DNA of 64,000 nt from FEN-1297 sp963834015. Lineage in GTDB: Bacteria > Bacteroidota > Ignavibacteria > Ignavibacteriales > Ignavibacteriaceae. A program made the position numbers and the translations under genes. The DNA is taken from contig CAWIAG010000002.1 of assembly GCA_963834015.1 (NCBI GenBank), positions 1,488,001-1,552,000 of the forward strand, written 5' to 3'. This document shows, piece by piece, positions 9,373 through 17,586 of the stretch (position 1 is the stretch's first letter; each line of letters starts with the position of its first letter). Under the pieces are notes generated by a model. That model was given only the letters and a program-made list of their open reading frames with translations, had not been told where the DNA came from and searched no databases.

Positions 9373-10848
9373 TCAGGCACTTTTAAAAAATAATTCCTTT
9401 ATTAAATCTGTTTCATTTTTAGTTAACAATAAATTGATATATTCATTTTTTGATGGGAGATATTTATAATCCTTTTCCCAGTTAGTAATATTTTTTGTAA
9501 TGTCTTTAATAGCTTCAGCAATATAATAAATTTCTTGATTTGGCATAGTGGGATGCAAAGAAATGCGGATCCATCCGGGCTTGCCGGAATAATCACCATG
9601 ATTTATTTCGTCAGTAATTTTATGTGACTGTAAAGGATCTATATGTAGTAAGTAATGGCCATATGTGCCCGCACAGGAACAACCTCCCCTAACCTGGATT
9701 CCAAATCGATCATTCAGAAGCTTTACAATTAAATTATAATGAATATTATCTAAATAGAAAGAAATGGCCCCAAGTCGTTCTTCAATATTATCTGCCAGAA
9801 TGTGAAGCTTCGGAATTTTTCTTAATTCTTCAAATAATATTTTTACAAGCTCTTTTTCTCTTTCTTCAATATTCTTTACATTCATTTCTTCCTTAAGCTC
9901 AACACATAAAGCTGCTTTTATAGTCTGAAGGAAAGCAGGTGTGCCGCCGTCTTCACGCAGCTCTATATTATTTATAAATTTATGTTCGCCCCATGGGTTA
10001 GTCCAATCCACAGTACCGCCGCCGGGATTATCAGGTACACTGTTGTGATAAAGTTTTGAATCAAATATAATTACACCGGGAGTACCGGGCCCTCCAAGAA
10101 ATTTATGAGGTGAAAAGAAAATTGCATCAAGCTTCTCAAGCGGATCTTCCGGATGCATATTCATTTCAGAATAAGGGGCAGAGCACGCAAAATCGACAAA
10201 ACAAAAACCGCCGTTTTCATGCATTAACTTTGACATTTGATGGTAAGGTGTTTTTATCCCTGTAACATTTGAACATGCAGAAAATGAACCTATTTTAAGT
10301 TTCCTGTCTCTGTAAATATCCAGTTGTTTCTGTAAATCATTAATATCAACCCGCCCTTCTTCTGTAGGTGCAATACATACAACATCAGCAATCGTTTCAA
10401 GCCAAGAGGTTTGATTTGAGTGATGTTCCATGTGTGTAACAAATACTACCGGAATTAATTCCTCCGGAAGTTTTACAAATGCTTTAAGCTGTTCAGGAAC
10501 TTTTAATCCCAAAATTCTTTGAAACTTATTTACTACTGCCGTCATACCGGAACCGGCAGTTATTATCACATCGTTTGAACCGGCATTTACATGTTTTTTA
10601 AGCATACTTTGAGCGTAATGATATGACAACGTCATTGTTCTACCTGTAACGGAAGATTCCGAGTGAGTATTTCCGATCAACGGGCCGAATGTTTCAAGCA
10701 TTTTTTTTTCAATTGGCGCATAAAGCCGTCCGCTTGCCATCCAGTCTGCATATACTATCTTTTTTTCACCATAAGGAGATAAAAATGTTTTATTATTTCC
10801 AATTATATTGTTCCTGAATAAAACGAAATACTCTTCTAACCTGTTCAT
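9373..10848 (-). CDS. class V aminotransferase / cysteine-desulfurase-like PLP enzyme
   Basis: A 491-residue fold-type I PLP enzyme of aminotransferase class V. The PLP-binding lysine is in FSPHKFLGGPGTPG (about residue 250), preceded by the cofactor Asp in GGFCFVDFACSAPY and the HMEHHSNQTSW motif. The C-terminal VRGGCSCAGTYGHY has a cysteine-rich loop where cysteine desulfurases carry their catalytic Cys, but the context differs from SufS and IscS and the protein is about 80 residues longer. No Suf or Isc genes are adjacent. It may be a desulfurase, a lyase or an aminotransferase; sulfur transfer is a guess. It is divergent from the kinase at 11054. Confidence 0.8.
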   Translation of the reverse strand: MNRLEEYFVLFRNNIIGNNKTFLSPYGEKKIVYADWMASGRLYAPIEKKMLETFGPLIGNTHSESSVTGRTMTLSYHYAQSMLKKHVNAGSNDVIITAGSGMTAVVNKFQRILGLKVPEQLKAFVKLPEELIPVVFVTHMEHHSNQTSWLETIADVVCIAPTEEGRVDINDLQKQLDIYRDRKLKIGSFSACSNVTGIKTPYHQMSKLMHENGGFCFVDFACSAPYSEMNMHPEDPLEKLDAIFFSPHKFLGGPGTPGVIIFDSKLYHNSVPDNPGGGTVDWTNPWGEHKFINNIELREDGGTPAFLQTIKAALCVELKEEMNVKNIEEREKELVKILFEELRKIPKLHILADNIEERLGAISFYLDNIHYNLIVKLLNDRFGIQVRGGCSCAGTYGHYLLHIDPLQSHKITDEINHGDYSGKPGWIRISLHPTMPNQEIYYIAEAIKDITKNITNWEKDYKYLPSKNEYINLLLTKNETDLIKELFFKSA

Positions 10849-11053
10849 AATTTTATCTTTTTATATTATGATACAATAACAATTAGTTATATAAATATTA
10901 AATTAATTATAATAAATGCAAAACACATCATAAAAAATTCTTCTAACATTTTTACCGTGTTAATAAAATTTCATCAGCTTGTTTTATACCGGTTTTAACT
11001 TCAGATAATTTTGTATATTTTACATCTAATACTAAAGAAAATTGTACTCCTGT

Positions 11054-11986
11054 ATGCATTATATTATCGGAATAGATGGAGGCGGAACCAAAACCCATTG
11101 TCTCGTTACAGATGTTCAGGGGCAAATAGTATTTGAGTGCACAGGAGGTGCGTCTAATTTTTTAGTTCAGGGAATGGAAAATGTTTCGGAAATTATTTTT
11201 GGGTTGATTGAAAATTGTAAGAAGAATTTAAACTTCAATTACTCTGATGTAAAAATGATACTTCTTGGCACTAGCGGTGCCGGCAGAAAAAACGATGCAT
11301 TAAAATTAGAAAAGGTTTTTACTGAATATTCCTTCCATCGTGGAGTAATTCTAAATTATTTTAAAGTTGAAAGCGATGCGGCTATTGCTCTTGAGGGAGC
11401 ATTCTCGGGTAATCCGGGCAGCATATTAATTGCAGGAACCGGTTCAATTTTATTTTGCAAAGATAATGAAGGTAGGACTCACCGCGTAGGCGGTTTTGGG
11501 AAAATATTAGGAGATGAAGGCGGTGGGTATTCTATAGGTAAAAAGGGACTTAAATTAGTTTCCAAAGAGTTGGACGGCAGGATTGATGTAAGTGCTATTT
11601 TAAAGCTTTCTGCTAAAAAATTTGGTATCAATTCGCCTGAAAAATTAATTGAAGAAGTATATTTAAATAAAATGGAAGCTTCTGTGTTCGCACCTTTAGT
11701 ATTTGATGCCGCAGGGCAGGGAGATGTTGAATCATTAAAAATCATTGACGAAGAATCGGAAGAATTAATATTACATCTGCTTGCTATGGTAAAAAAAGTA
11801 GGAAAGCCGGCTCTTAATGTCGCTTTAATCGGCGGATTAATTAATCATGATAATATATACTCCAAAACTCTCCGCAAAAAAATGATATTGGAAATTCCGG
11901 ATATAAATATTAAGGATCCTGATTATCCACCGGCAATGGGAGCTGTATTAATGGCCAAAGAATTTTTAAGTTCTAATAATGAATGA
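11054..11986 (+). CDS. BadF/BadG-type ATPase, N-acetylglucosamine kinase-like
   Basis: A ~310-residue ASKHA-fold kinase. The N-terminal phosphate-1 loop IGIDGGGTKTHCLV and the later AGTGSILF and VGGFGKILGDEGGGYSIG match the N-acetylglucosamine kinase branch of the BadF/BadG family. I place the start at ATG 11054; a TTG at 11042 would add four residues, but family members begin right before IGIDGG. The next gene is an AmpG-like permease 76 bases downstream. In family terms this pairing suggests phosphorylation of amino sugars released from cell-wall muropeptides. That pathway role is inferred from context. Confidence 0.85.
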   Translation: MHYIIGIDGGGTKTHCLVTDVQGQIVFECTGGASNFLVQGMENVSEIIFGLIENCKKNLNFNYSDVKMILLGTSGAGRKNDALKLEKVFTEYSFHRGVILNYFKVESDAAIALEGAFSGNPGSILIAGTGSILFCKDNEGRTHRVGGFGKILGDEGGGYSIGKKGLKLVSKELDGRIDVSAILKLSAKKFGINSPEKLIEEVYLNKMEASVFAPLVFDAAGQGDVESLKIIDEESEELILHLLAMVKKVGKPALNVALIGGLINHDNIYSKTLRKKMILEIPDINIKDPDYPPAMGAVLMAKEFLSSNNE

Positions 11987-12062
11987 GCCTGTTTTACACA
12001 ATGATTACAAGTACTTCAATAAATCATCATTCATCAAATAACTTAAAATTAAAGAATAATTA

Positions 12063-13349
12063 ATGCCTCAAGAAAAAATCACTCGGCGAAATCCCTGGAC
12101 ATGGATCCCATCGTTATACTATGCGGAAGGGATCCCATATATTTTGGTTATGTCCGTTTCAGTTCTTTTTTATAAACAAATGGGTTTAACTAATACTCAA
12201 ATTGCATTTTTCACAAGCTGGTTTTACCTGCCCTGGGTTATAAAACCTTTATGGAGCCCGGTTGTTGACATACTAAAAACAAAGCGTCAGTGGATAATTT
12301 TAATGCAGCTCATTATTGGTGTCGGACTTGGAGGGCTTGCCCTGACCATACCCTTAGTGAATTATTTAAAATATTCGATGATATTTTTCTGGCTTATTGC
12401 ATTAAGCTCGGCTACTCATGATATCGCCGCGGACGGTTTTTACATGCTCGGACTTTCGCAAAAGAATCAATCGCTTTTTATAGGAATTAGAAGCCTGTTT
12501 TACCGGTTGGCAATGATTACCGGCCAGGGCGCTTTTATCATATTAGCGGGTTTTCTGCAGGCTAAAACGCAAAATATCCCCAAAGCCTGGTCTTATACTT
12601 TTTTTGTACCGGCAGTGTTGTTTATAATTTTTTCAATTTATCACAAACTTATTTTACCTCATTCAAAATCCGATATTAACCAGGGTATTGATAAATCAAA
12701 ATATTTTTTAAAAGAATTTTTTAAAACATTTGCATTATTTTTTAAAAAGAAAGATATCGGAATTACGCTTGGGTTTTTATTAATTTATCGTTTAGGTGAA
12801 GCACAATTAATTAAAATTGCCGTGTTGTTTTTAAAAGATGGCGTTATAAATGGCGGGTTGGGTTTATCTATTGAAGCAATAGGATTTGTTTATGGTACTA
12901 TTGGATTAATCTCACTTATTCTTGGGGGTATTCTGGGCGGATTTTTAGCTTCTAAAGGAGGTTTGAAAAAATGGATCTGGTGGATGTTTGCAGCTATCAA
13001 TATTCCGCATGTTCTTTATATTTATTTAGCTTATTTTCAACCTTCTAACCTGATAACTATCAATTTATGCGTTGCAGGAGAACAATTTGGGTATGGCTTC
13101 GGCTTTACCGCCTACATGCTGTATATGATCTATACATCAGAAGGTAATTTTAAAACCGTTCACTATGCAATATGTACCGGATTTATGGCTCTGAGCATGA
13201 TGATCCCGGGTATGTTTAGCGGCTGGATTCAGGAAATACTGGGCTATCAACATTTTTTCATCTGGATATTTATTACAATGATCCCGGGCTATCTTATTAT
13301 TAGAGCAATTCATATTGACCCTGAATTTGGTAAGAGGTCTGAAAATTAG
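12063..13349 (+). CDS. AmpG-like MFS permease
   Basis: A 428-residue membrane protein with about 12 helices. The start NPWTWIPSLYYAEGIPYILV and the following WSPVVDILKTKRQW are typical of the PAT/AmpG family, which takes up anhydro-muropeptides or, in other members, acetyl-CoA or nickel chelates. ATHDIAADGFYM in helix 4 is the usual AmpG patch with an Asp in place. It probably forms an operon with the upstream amino-sugar kinase and possibly with the YciI protein after it. Wall-fragment recycling is the most likely role, by family and neighbour. Confidence 0.83.
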   Translation: MPQEKITRRNPWTWIPSLYYAEGIPYILVMSVSVLFYKQMGLTNTQIAFFTSWFYLPWVIKPLWSPVVDILKTKRQWIILMQLIIGVGLGGLALTIPLVNYLKYSMIFFWLIALSSATHDIAADGFYMLGLSQKNQSLFIGIRSLFYRLAMITGQGAFIILAGFLQAKTQNIPKAWSYTFFVPAVLFIIFSIYHKLILPHSKSDINQGIDKSKYFLKEFFKTFALFFKKKDIGITLGFLLIYRLGEAQLIKIAVLFLKDGVINGGLGLSIEAIGFVYGTIGLISLILGGILGGFLASKGGLKKWIWWMFAAINIPHVLYIYLAYFQPSNLITINLCVAGEQFGYGFGFTAYMLYMIYTSEGNFKTVHYAICTGFMALSMMIPGMFSGWIQEILGYQHFFIWIFITMIPGYLIIRAIHIDPEFGKRSEN

Positions 13350-13454
13350 CAATATTCCTGCTGCCGGATAAATGTTCATTTAGATTAATGTAGAACAGAT
13401 TCTTTTCTGCACCGGATATAATTTATTGAATTATAATTAAAAGGTAAACAAATT

Positions 13455-13751
13455 ATGCTGCATTTTATTATTTTCGTAACATACAAAGTCCCTTTAAGCA
13501 AAATTGACGAAATGCTTCCGGAACATAGAAAATTTTTGCAGGCCGGCTATGACAAGAGAATTCTTTTATTTTCCGGCCCCCGCAATCCCCGCATTGGAGG
13601 TATTGTTGCTGCACGTGCGGATTCATTGGAAGATATTAAGTCTTTCTTCGCAAATGATCCTTACTACATAAATAAAGCAGCAGATTATGAGTTTTTTGAA
13701 TTTGATCCTGTAAAGCATCAATCTTTACTTGAAGACTGGATTAATGCTTAA
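13455..13751 (+). CDS. YciI-like family protein
   Basis: A 98-residue protein of the YciI dimeric alpha/beta-barrel family. The conserved His is in EHRKFLQAGYDK and an Asp in NDPYYINKAADYEFFEFDP, the pair that forms the putative active site in structures of this family. LLFSGPRNPRIGG is the central beta strand and loop. It is 105 bases downstream of the AmpG-like gene on the same strand, with AAGGTAAACAA before the ATG. Function within the family is mostly unknown. Confidence 0.85.
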   Translation: MLHFIIFVTYKVPLSKIDEMLPEHRKFLQAGYDKRILLFSGPRNPRIGGIVAARADSLEDIKSFFANDPYYINKAADYEFFEFDPVKHQSLLEDWINA

Positions 13752-14003
13752 AAATCTAAAAAAATAAGGTATTTTTATTGTTGTGTTCCGTAATGTTTTG
13801 CGCATCAATGTAATTTAAATATTTGCCTGGTATGGGTATTATTTTATGATTTAGTACTGTTCCATTACAATACAAGAACTCGCCATATTCTCAAATTAAT
13901 ATCCACAATTAATTTAGTATTATTTTTTAATAAAAAACCCCTTCATTTTAATCAAAATTTCAACGTTATATATTTTATGGGCTTTATTATTTATTAAATA
14001 ATT

Positions 14004-14019
14004 TGGAACGGAACTTGTA
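14004..14019 (+). promoter_or_regulatory. candidate sigma-54 (-24/-12) promoter
   Basis: TGGAACG, four bases, then TTGTA closely fits the sigma-54 consensus TGGCACG-N4-TTGCA. The expected start of transcription is about 12 bases after the -12 element, leaving a short leader before the ATG at 14058. Most of the 13752-14057 spacer is otherwise AT-rich with no gene. No activator-binding repeat was identified. Confidence 0.4.
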
Positions 14020-14057
14020 ATCCGGTATAATAAGCAGATAAGAGGTTATTTAAATCG

Positions 14058-14978
14058 ATGAAAGAAACAATTACCACAAAAACACTCAATACAGTTATTG
14101 TTGATGATGATATTCAATCAAGAAAAATTCTTGGGATTCTGTTAAAGAAATTTCCCCAGGTTAAAGTGGTCGGAGAAGCATCAAACATAGTTTCTGCGGT
14201 TGATATAATAAAAGAGAAGAAACCGGATAGTATCTTCCTGGATATTCAGCTCGGTTCAAACAGTGGTTTTGAACTTATAGAGAAAATATCAAATAATGCT
14301 AAAGTTATTTTTATAAGCGCCTATGATAAATATGCACTACGTGCTTTTGAAGTCAATGCATTGGATTATTTAACTAAGCCGATTGAAAAAGACAGGCTGG
14401 CATTAACCGTTTCACGCCTTCTTGAAATGAAAAACAAAAACGGTAATAGTGAAATTAAAGACCCGGATGCAAATCCTGATTTGCTCAGGAATACCGAAGA
14501 TGATGCACCCTCACCTACAGGGAAAATTAAAAAGATTGATTTTGATATTATCGATAATTTGGATGGTGACGACCTTGAGGATCCGGATTCAGAAGATGAT
14601 GCGGAAGAAAAGTCTGTAAACAGTGACCCTTCTAAACATCTCGAATATGACGACAGGCTTTTCATAACTTCTGACGGAGTTTCAAAATTTATTAAAATAA
14701 GTTCAATTCAATGTATTACAGCAGAAAAAGATTACTCTTACATATATCTTACCGGAAGTAAAAAACTTCTTATACTTAAACCTATGGTTGAATGGGAAGA
14801 AAGGCTTACTAGAAAATATTTTGTTAGAATTCACAGATCAACAATTATTAATCTTGAATATGTAGAAAAAGTTGAGAAATGGTTTAATGCTTCTTACCGC
14901 GTTTATATGCAAAATATAAGTGAACCTTTCCAAATGAGTAGAAGATATGCTTCAAAACTAAAAGAAAGATTTAAATAG
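14058..14978 (+). CDS. LytTR-family response regulator
   Basis: A 306-residue transcription regulator. An N-terminal receiver domain (about residues 11-125) has acidic D17/D18, the phospho-acceptor D62 in IFLDIQ, the switch region ISAYDKYALRAFEVNALDY and the lysine of LTKPI. A long acidic linker (about 130-195), rich in Asp and Glu, follows. The LytTR DNA-binding domain (about 200-306) shows YSYIYLTGSK and FVRIHRSTIINL. LytTR regulators usually pair with a sensor kinase of the LytS/YehU type; none is next to it. The linker is longer than in most family members. A candidate sigma-54 promoter lies upstream. Confidence 0.93.
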   Translation: MKETITTKTLNTVIVDDDIQSRKILGILLKKFPQVKVVGEASNIVSAVDIIKEKKPDSIFLDIQLGSNSGFELIEKISNNAKVIFISAYDKYALRAFEVNALDYLTKPIEKDRLALTVSRLLEMKNKNGNSEIKDPDANPDLLRNTEDDAPSPTGKIKKIDFDIIDNLDGDDLEDPDSEDDAEEKSVNSDPSKHLEYDDRLFITSDGVSKFIKISSIQCITAEKDYSYIYLTGSKKLLILKPMVEWEERLTRKYFVRIHRSTIINLEYVEKVEKWFNASYRVYMQNISEPFQMSRRYASKLKERFK

Positions 14979-15043
14979 CCGTGTAATTAATTCCTGAATA
15001 AATAATCCCCTAAATTTTCATACCTGTTAAAGCGTACCGTCAC

Positions 15044-15181
15044 ATGCATTTAAATTTTTCCAAATTATTTTTTGGGGGAGTTATTGTAGTATATCTGGTT
15101 TATTTACTTTCAAATCCTGGTCATAAACAATTTTATACCGAAAAAGTTTTTTATAAGTTAAAAATTTTTATCCTTTATTAA
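15044..15181 (+). CDS. possible 45-residue membrane peptide
   Basis: ATG at 15044 to TAA at 15179-15181. The product would be MHLNFSKLFFGG, then a hydrophobic VIVVYLVYLL helix and a Lys-rich tail. There is no clear ribosome site, and the region may simply be spacer between the regulator and the PQQ-type gene. Confidence 0.2.
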   Translation: MHLNFSKLFFGGVIVVYLVYLLSNPGHKQFYTEKVFYKLKIFILY

Positions 15182-15203
15182 AATTAGTTATTGGAGAGTT
15201 TTT

Positions 15204-16343
15204 ATGAATGCAAAAAGTTTAGGAAAGAATATTTTTTCAAAAATGATAATACCCCTGATTTCCGTAGTACTGTGCTGCAATTATAATACTAATAATGGAA
15301 CCAATAATCCTGATATAACTTTACCGCCTGGATTTAAAATAGATACTTATGCCGAAAATGTTATTGGTGCGCGTTCGATGGTATTAAGCCCTAATGGAAT
15401 ACTTTATGTGGGAACAAGGGATGCCGGGAAAGTTTATGCTATTTTAGACACTCGTCATAATTATAAGGCAGATCAAATTATTACTATAGACACCGGGCTC
15501 AATATGCCGAATGGGGTGGCTTATAAAGACGGCGCCTTGTACGTTGCGGAAATAAACCGCATTATCAGGTATGATAATATCGATGCTAATTTAAATCATC
15601 CTCCCAAACCGGTAGTTGTGTTTAGTGATTACCCATCGGAACATCAGCATGGATGGAAATTTATAAGGCTTGGCCCGGATGGAAAACTTTATGTGCCTGT
15701 CGGTGCTCCTTGTAATATTTGTATGCCTGATGACAGGCACGGATTAATATCAAGGATTAATCTCGATGGAACAGGTTATGAAGTTTATGCCACAGGTGTA
15801 AGAAATTCGGTTGGTTTTGACTGGGATCCGGTAACAAATGATCTTTGGTTTACTGACAACGGCAGGGATATGCTTGGAGATGAGCTTCCTCCTGATGAAT
15901 TAAATCATGCGCCCCAAAAAGGTATGAGTTTTGGATATCCTTACGTGTATGGTGACAATATACCAAACCCGGAATTTGCCGACCAGGATAAAAATATGGA
16001 TTTAACCAAATTCACAAAACCTGCTCAGGATTTAGGCCCTCATGTTGCTTCACTCGGTATGCGTTTTTATACCGGCAACATGTTTCCTCCGGAATATAAA
16101 AATCAGATATTTATTGCCGAACACGGATCATGGAATAGAAGCAAAAAGATCGGGTACCGGATAACCCTGGTAAAACTTGACAGCGACAGGAAGCCCATTA
16201 GTTATCAGGCATTTGCTTATGGATGGCTTAAGGACGAGAAGACATTTGGCAGGCCCGTAGATATTCAAATTATGCCGGACGGTTCTTTGCTTGTGTCAGA
16301 TGATTTTGCAAATAAAATCTACAGGATTAGTTATTCACATTAG
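15204..16343 (+). CDS. PQQ-type sugar (sorbosone) dehydrogenase-like beta-propeller
   Basis: A 379-residue exported protein of the soluble glucose/sorbosone dehydrogenase family, a six-bladed beta-propeller that oxidises sugars or aldoses with PQQ. The N-terminus has a hydrophobic signal ending at VVLCCN, probably a lipoprotein signal with a non-ideal lipobox. Family motifs are visible: GPDGKLYVPVGAPC, TGVRNSVGFDWDP, LWFTDNGRDMLGDELPPDEL and FIAEHGSWNRS. GGAG precedes the ATG. No PQQ synthesis genes are in the window, so cofactor supply is unknown. It converges on gldC with only 3 bases between stops. Confidence 0.82.
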   Translation: MNAKSLGKNIFSKMIIPLISVVLCCNYNTNNGTNNPDITLPPGFKIDTYAENVIGARSMVLSPNGILYVGTRDAGKVYAILDTRHNYKADQIITIDTGLNMPNGVAYKDGALYVAEINRIIRYDNIDANLNHPPKPVVVFSDYPSEHQHGWKFIRLGPDGKLYVPVGAPCNICMPDDRHGLISRINLDGTGYEVYATGVRNSVGFDWDPVTNDLWFTDNGRDMLGDELPPDELNHAPQKGMSFGYPYVYGDNIPNPEFADQDKNMDLTKFTKPAQDLGPHVASLGMRFYTGNMFPPEYKNQIFIAEHGSWNRSKKIGYRITLVKLDSDRKPISYQAFAYGWLKDEKTFGRPVDIQIMPDGSLLVSDDFANKIYRISYSH

Positions 16344-16346
16344 TAA

Positions 16347-16688
16347 TCATTTTACATTCTTTATCAAGTCGAGTTTGGAAGCAAATTCTGAACTGAAGTT
16401 TTGAATCATCTGTGCAATTTCATTGTTGCCGGTAGCTCTTAGATAGGTACCGGACATTTTATTAAGTATTTGAGAAAAGTGTATATTCATGTCGTTAACC
16501 AGCATCTCTTTTGTCCAGAGATCAATACCCATAGTTACTTGTTCTTCCTTATCCCACAAAGAAATCATCATGGATCCACACGCCTTCTTTCCTTCGAACC
16601 CGGCATCGGTAGCTTCCCACTCAATTTTTTTCGGCATATTTTTATCATCAAGCTGAATTGTAAATTTAATTTCGGAAGTTCTGGGCAT
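16347..16688 (-). CDS. gldC: GldC homologue (gliding-motility-associated protein)
   Basis: A 113-residue soluble protein. SEIKFTIQLDDKNMPKKIEW near the start, then the Lys/Gly-rich CGSMMISLWDKEEQ and IDLWTKEMLVNDM, match the GldC family of Bacteroidota. I start it at ATG 16688; a GTG at 16703 would add five residues beyond the usual family length. GldC is a small accessory lipoprotein-complex partner in gliding flavobacteria, but homologues are widespread in non-gliding species and its biochemical role is unclear. No other gld or spr genes are nearby, so motility should not be inferred. Confidence 0.75.
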   Translation of the reverse strand: MPRTSEIKFTIQLDDKNMPKKIEWEATDAGFEGKKACGSMMISLWDKEEQVTMGIDLWTKEMLVNDMNIHFSQILNKMSGTYLRATGNNEIAQMIQNFSSEFASKLDLIKNVK

Positions 16689-16890
16689 TGTACTTACTTT
16701 CACATTTTATTCTTTTGTTATTTCAGCAAAGATAATGAAATTATAAATAAATATTTTTCTATATCGGGATTCTTCTTAAGATAAATTAAAATCAATTAAT
16801 AGTATCCATATTTTTAGGTTTTGTATTTTGATCTGCAGAAAATTATTTTTATTAATAAAAATGTACCCGTTTTTAAGATAAGGCTGATTA

Positions 16891-17448
16891 ATGAAAATTT
16901 TTAATAAAACTATTGTCTATATCTTTTTAATTTTTTTCATACCCCTATTTTTTGTAAAAATTCAAGCCCAGGATATTTTTGGTATAGGTGTAAATGCCGG
17001 TGCCGGTTCTCTGGGCGGCAACCTCCCCAGTTCGGCAAGTTTTAATACCTCAATATTTATTGAAGGAAATCCAGGGTTTGATGGTAATTATTTGATGCGG
17101 TTAACTTTCGTTTACGTTACCGATATGAATATCCTTTTACCCAATAGTTTAAACAACTATTACCCTTTTGTAAAAGGTATCTCGCTCAAAGGAATTCAGT
17201 TTCAGGATTATGCTAATTCAATTTATTCGGAAGAGGGTCTTGGCATACTGGCGCTTAATGACAGAACATATAGTACCTATAACGAGTGGGATTACGGAGC
17301 GGTGTTTTCAGCATTAGTAGGGCTGGATCTTAGACATGGAGTTGAGAAAGGTTTCAGAATCGGAGTTGGCGCTGAATATGGACTTACTTTTACCAACACA
17401 ACTGTCAGATATATTTCAATATATCTTCAATCTATACTTTTCTTTTAA
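16891..17448 (+). CDS. exported beta-barrel-like protein of unknown function
   Basis: A 185-residue protein with a clear signal peptide (hydrophobic IVYIFLIFFIPLFF, cleavage near QA-QD). The mature part starts FGIGVNAGAGSLGG, has alternating aromatic and small residues in short strands and ends in SIYLQSILFF, with a terminal Phe as in many outer-membrane barrels. I do not recognise a named family. It is probably an outer-membrane or periplasmic protein. It is followed by a strong hairpin. Confidence 0.6.
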   Translation: MKIFNKTIVYIFLIFFIPLFFVKIQAQDIFGIGVNAGAGSLGGNLPSSASFNTSIFIEGNPGFDGNYLMRLTFVYVTDMNILLPNSLNNYYPFVKGISLKGIQFQDYANSIYSEEGLGILALNDRTYSTYNEWDYGAVFSALVGLDLRHGVEKGFRIGVGAEYGLTFTNTTVRYISIYLQSILFF

Positions 17449-17460
17449 ATTCTTATGGAT

Positions 17461-17503
17461 GTCTAAATGTAGGTCAGCTTTACAAGCCGACCTGCATTTG
17501 GAC
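17461..17503. terminator. hairpin between convergent genes
   Basis: An imperfect inverted repeat of about 19 base pairs: AAATGTAGGTCAGCTT pairs with AGCCGACCTGCATTT around TACA, and GTC/GAC extends it. It sits 13 bases after one stop and before a convergent gene, so a bidirectional terminator is likely. A clear T-tract is lacking. Confidence 0.6.
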
Positions 17504-17586
17504 TCAATACTTAACTAAAATTCAAATAATAATTTTATTGCAGTTTTCTAAAATTAGTTTTTAGACAACCTCATTCAATATCCGAT

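Noticed and set aside
9373..10848. SufS or IscS as a firm name
   Set aside because: The Cys-rich loop is suggestive, but length and neighbours do not fit; only the superfamily can be supported.
16347..16688. Gliding motility locus
   Set aside because: Only gldC is present, and GldC homologues are found in non-gliding bacteria.
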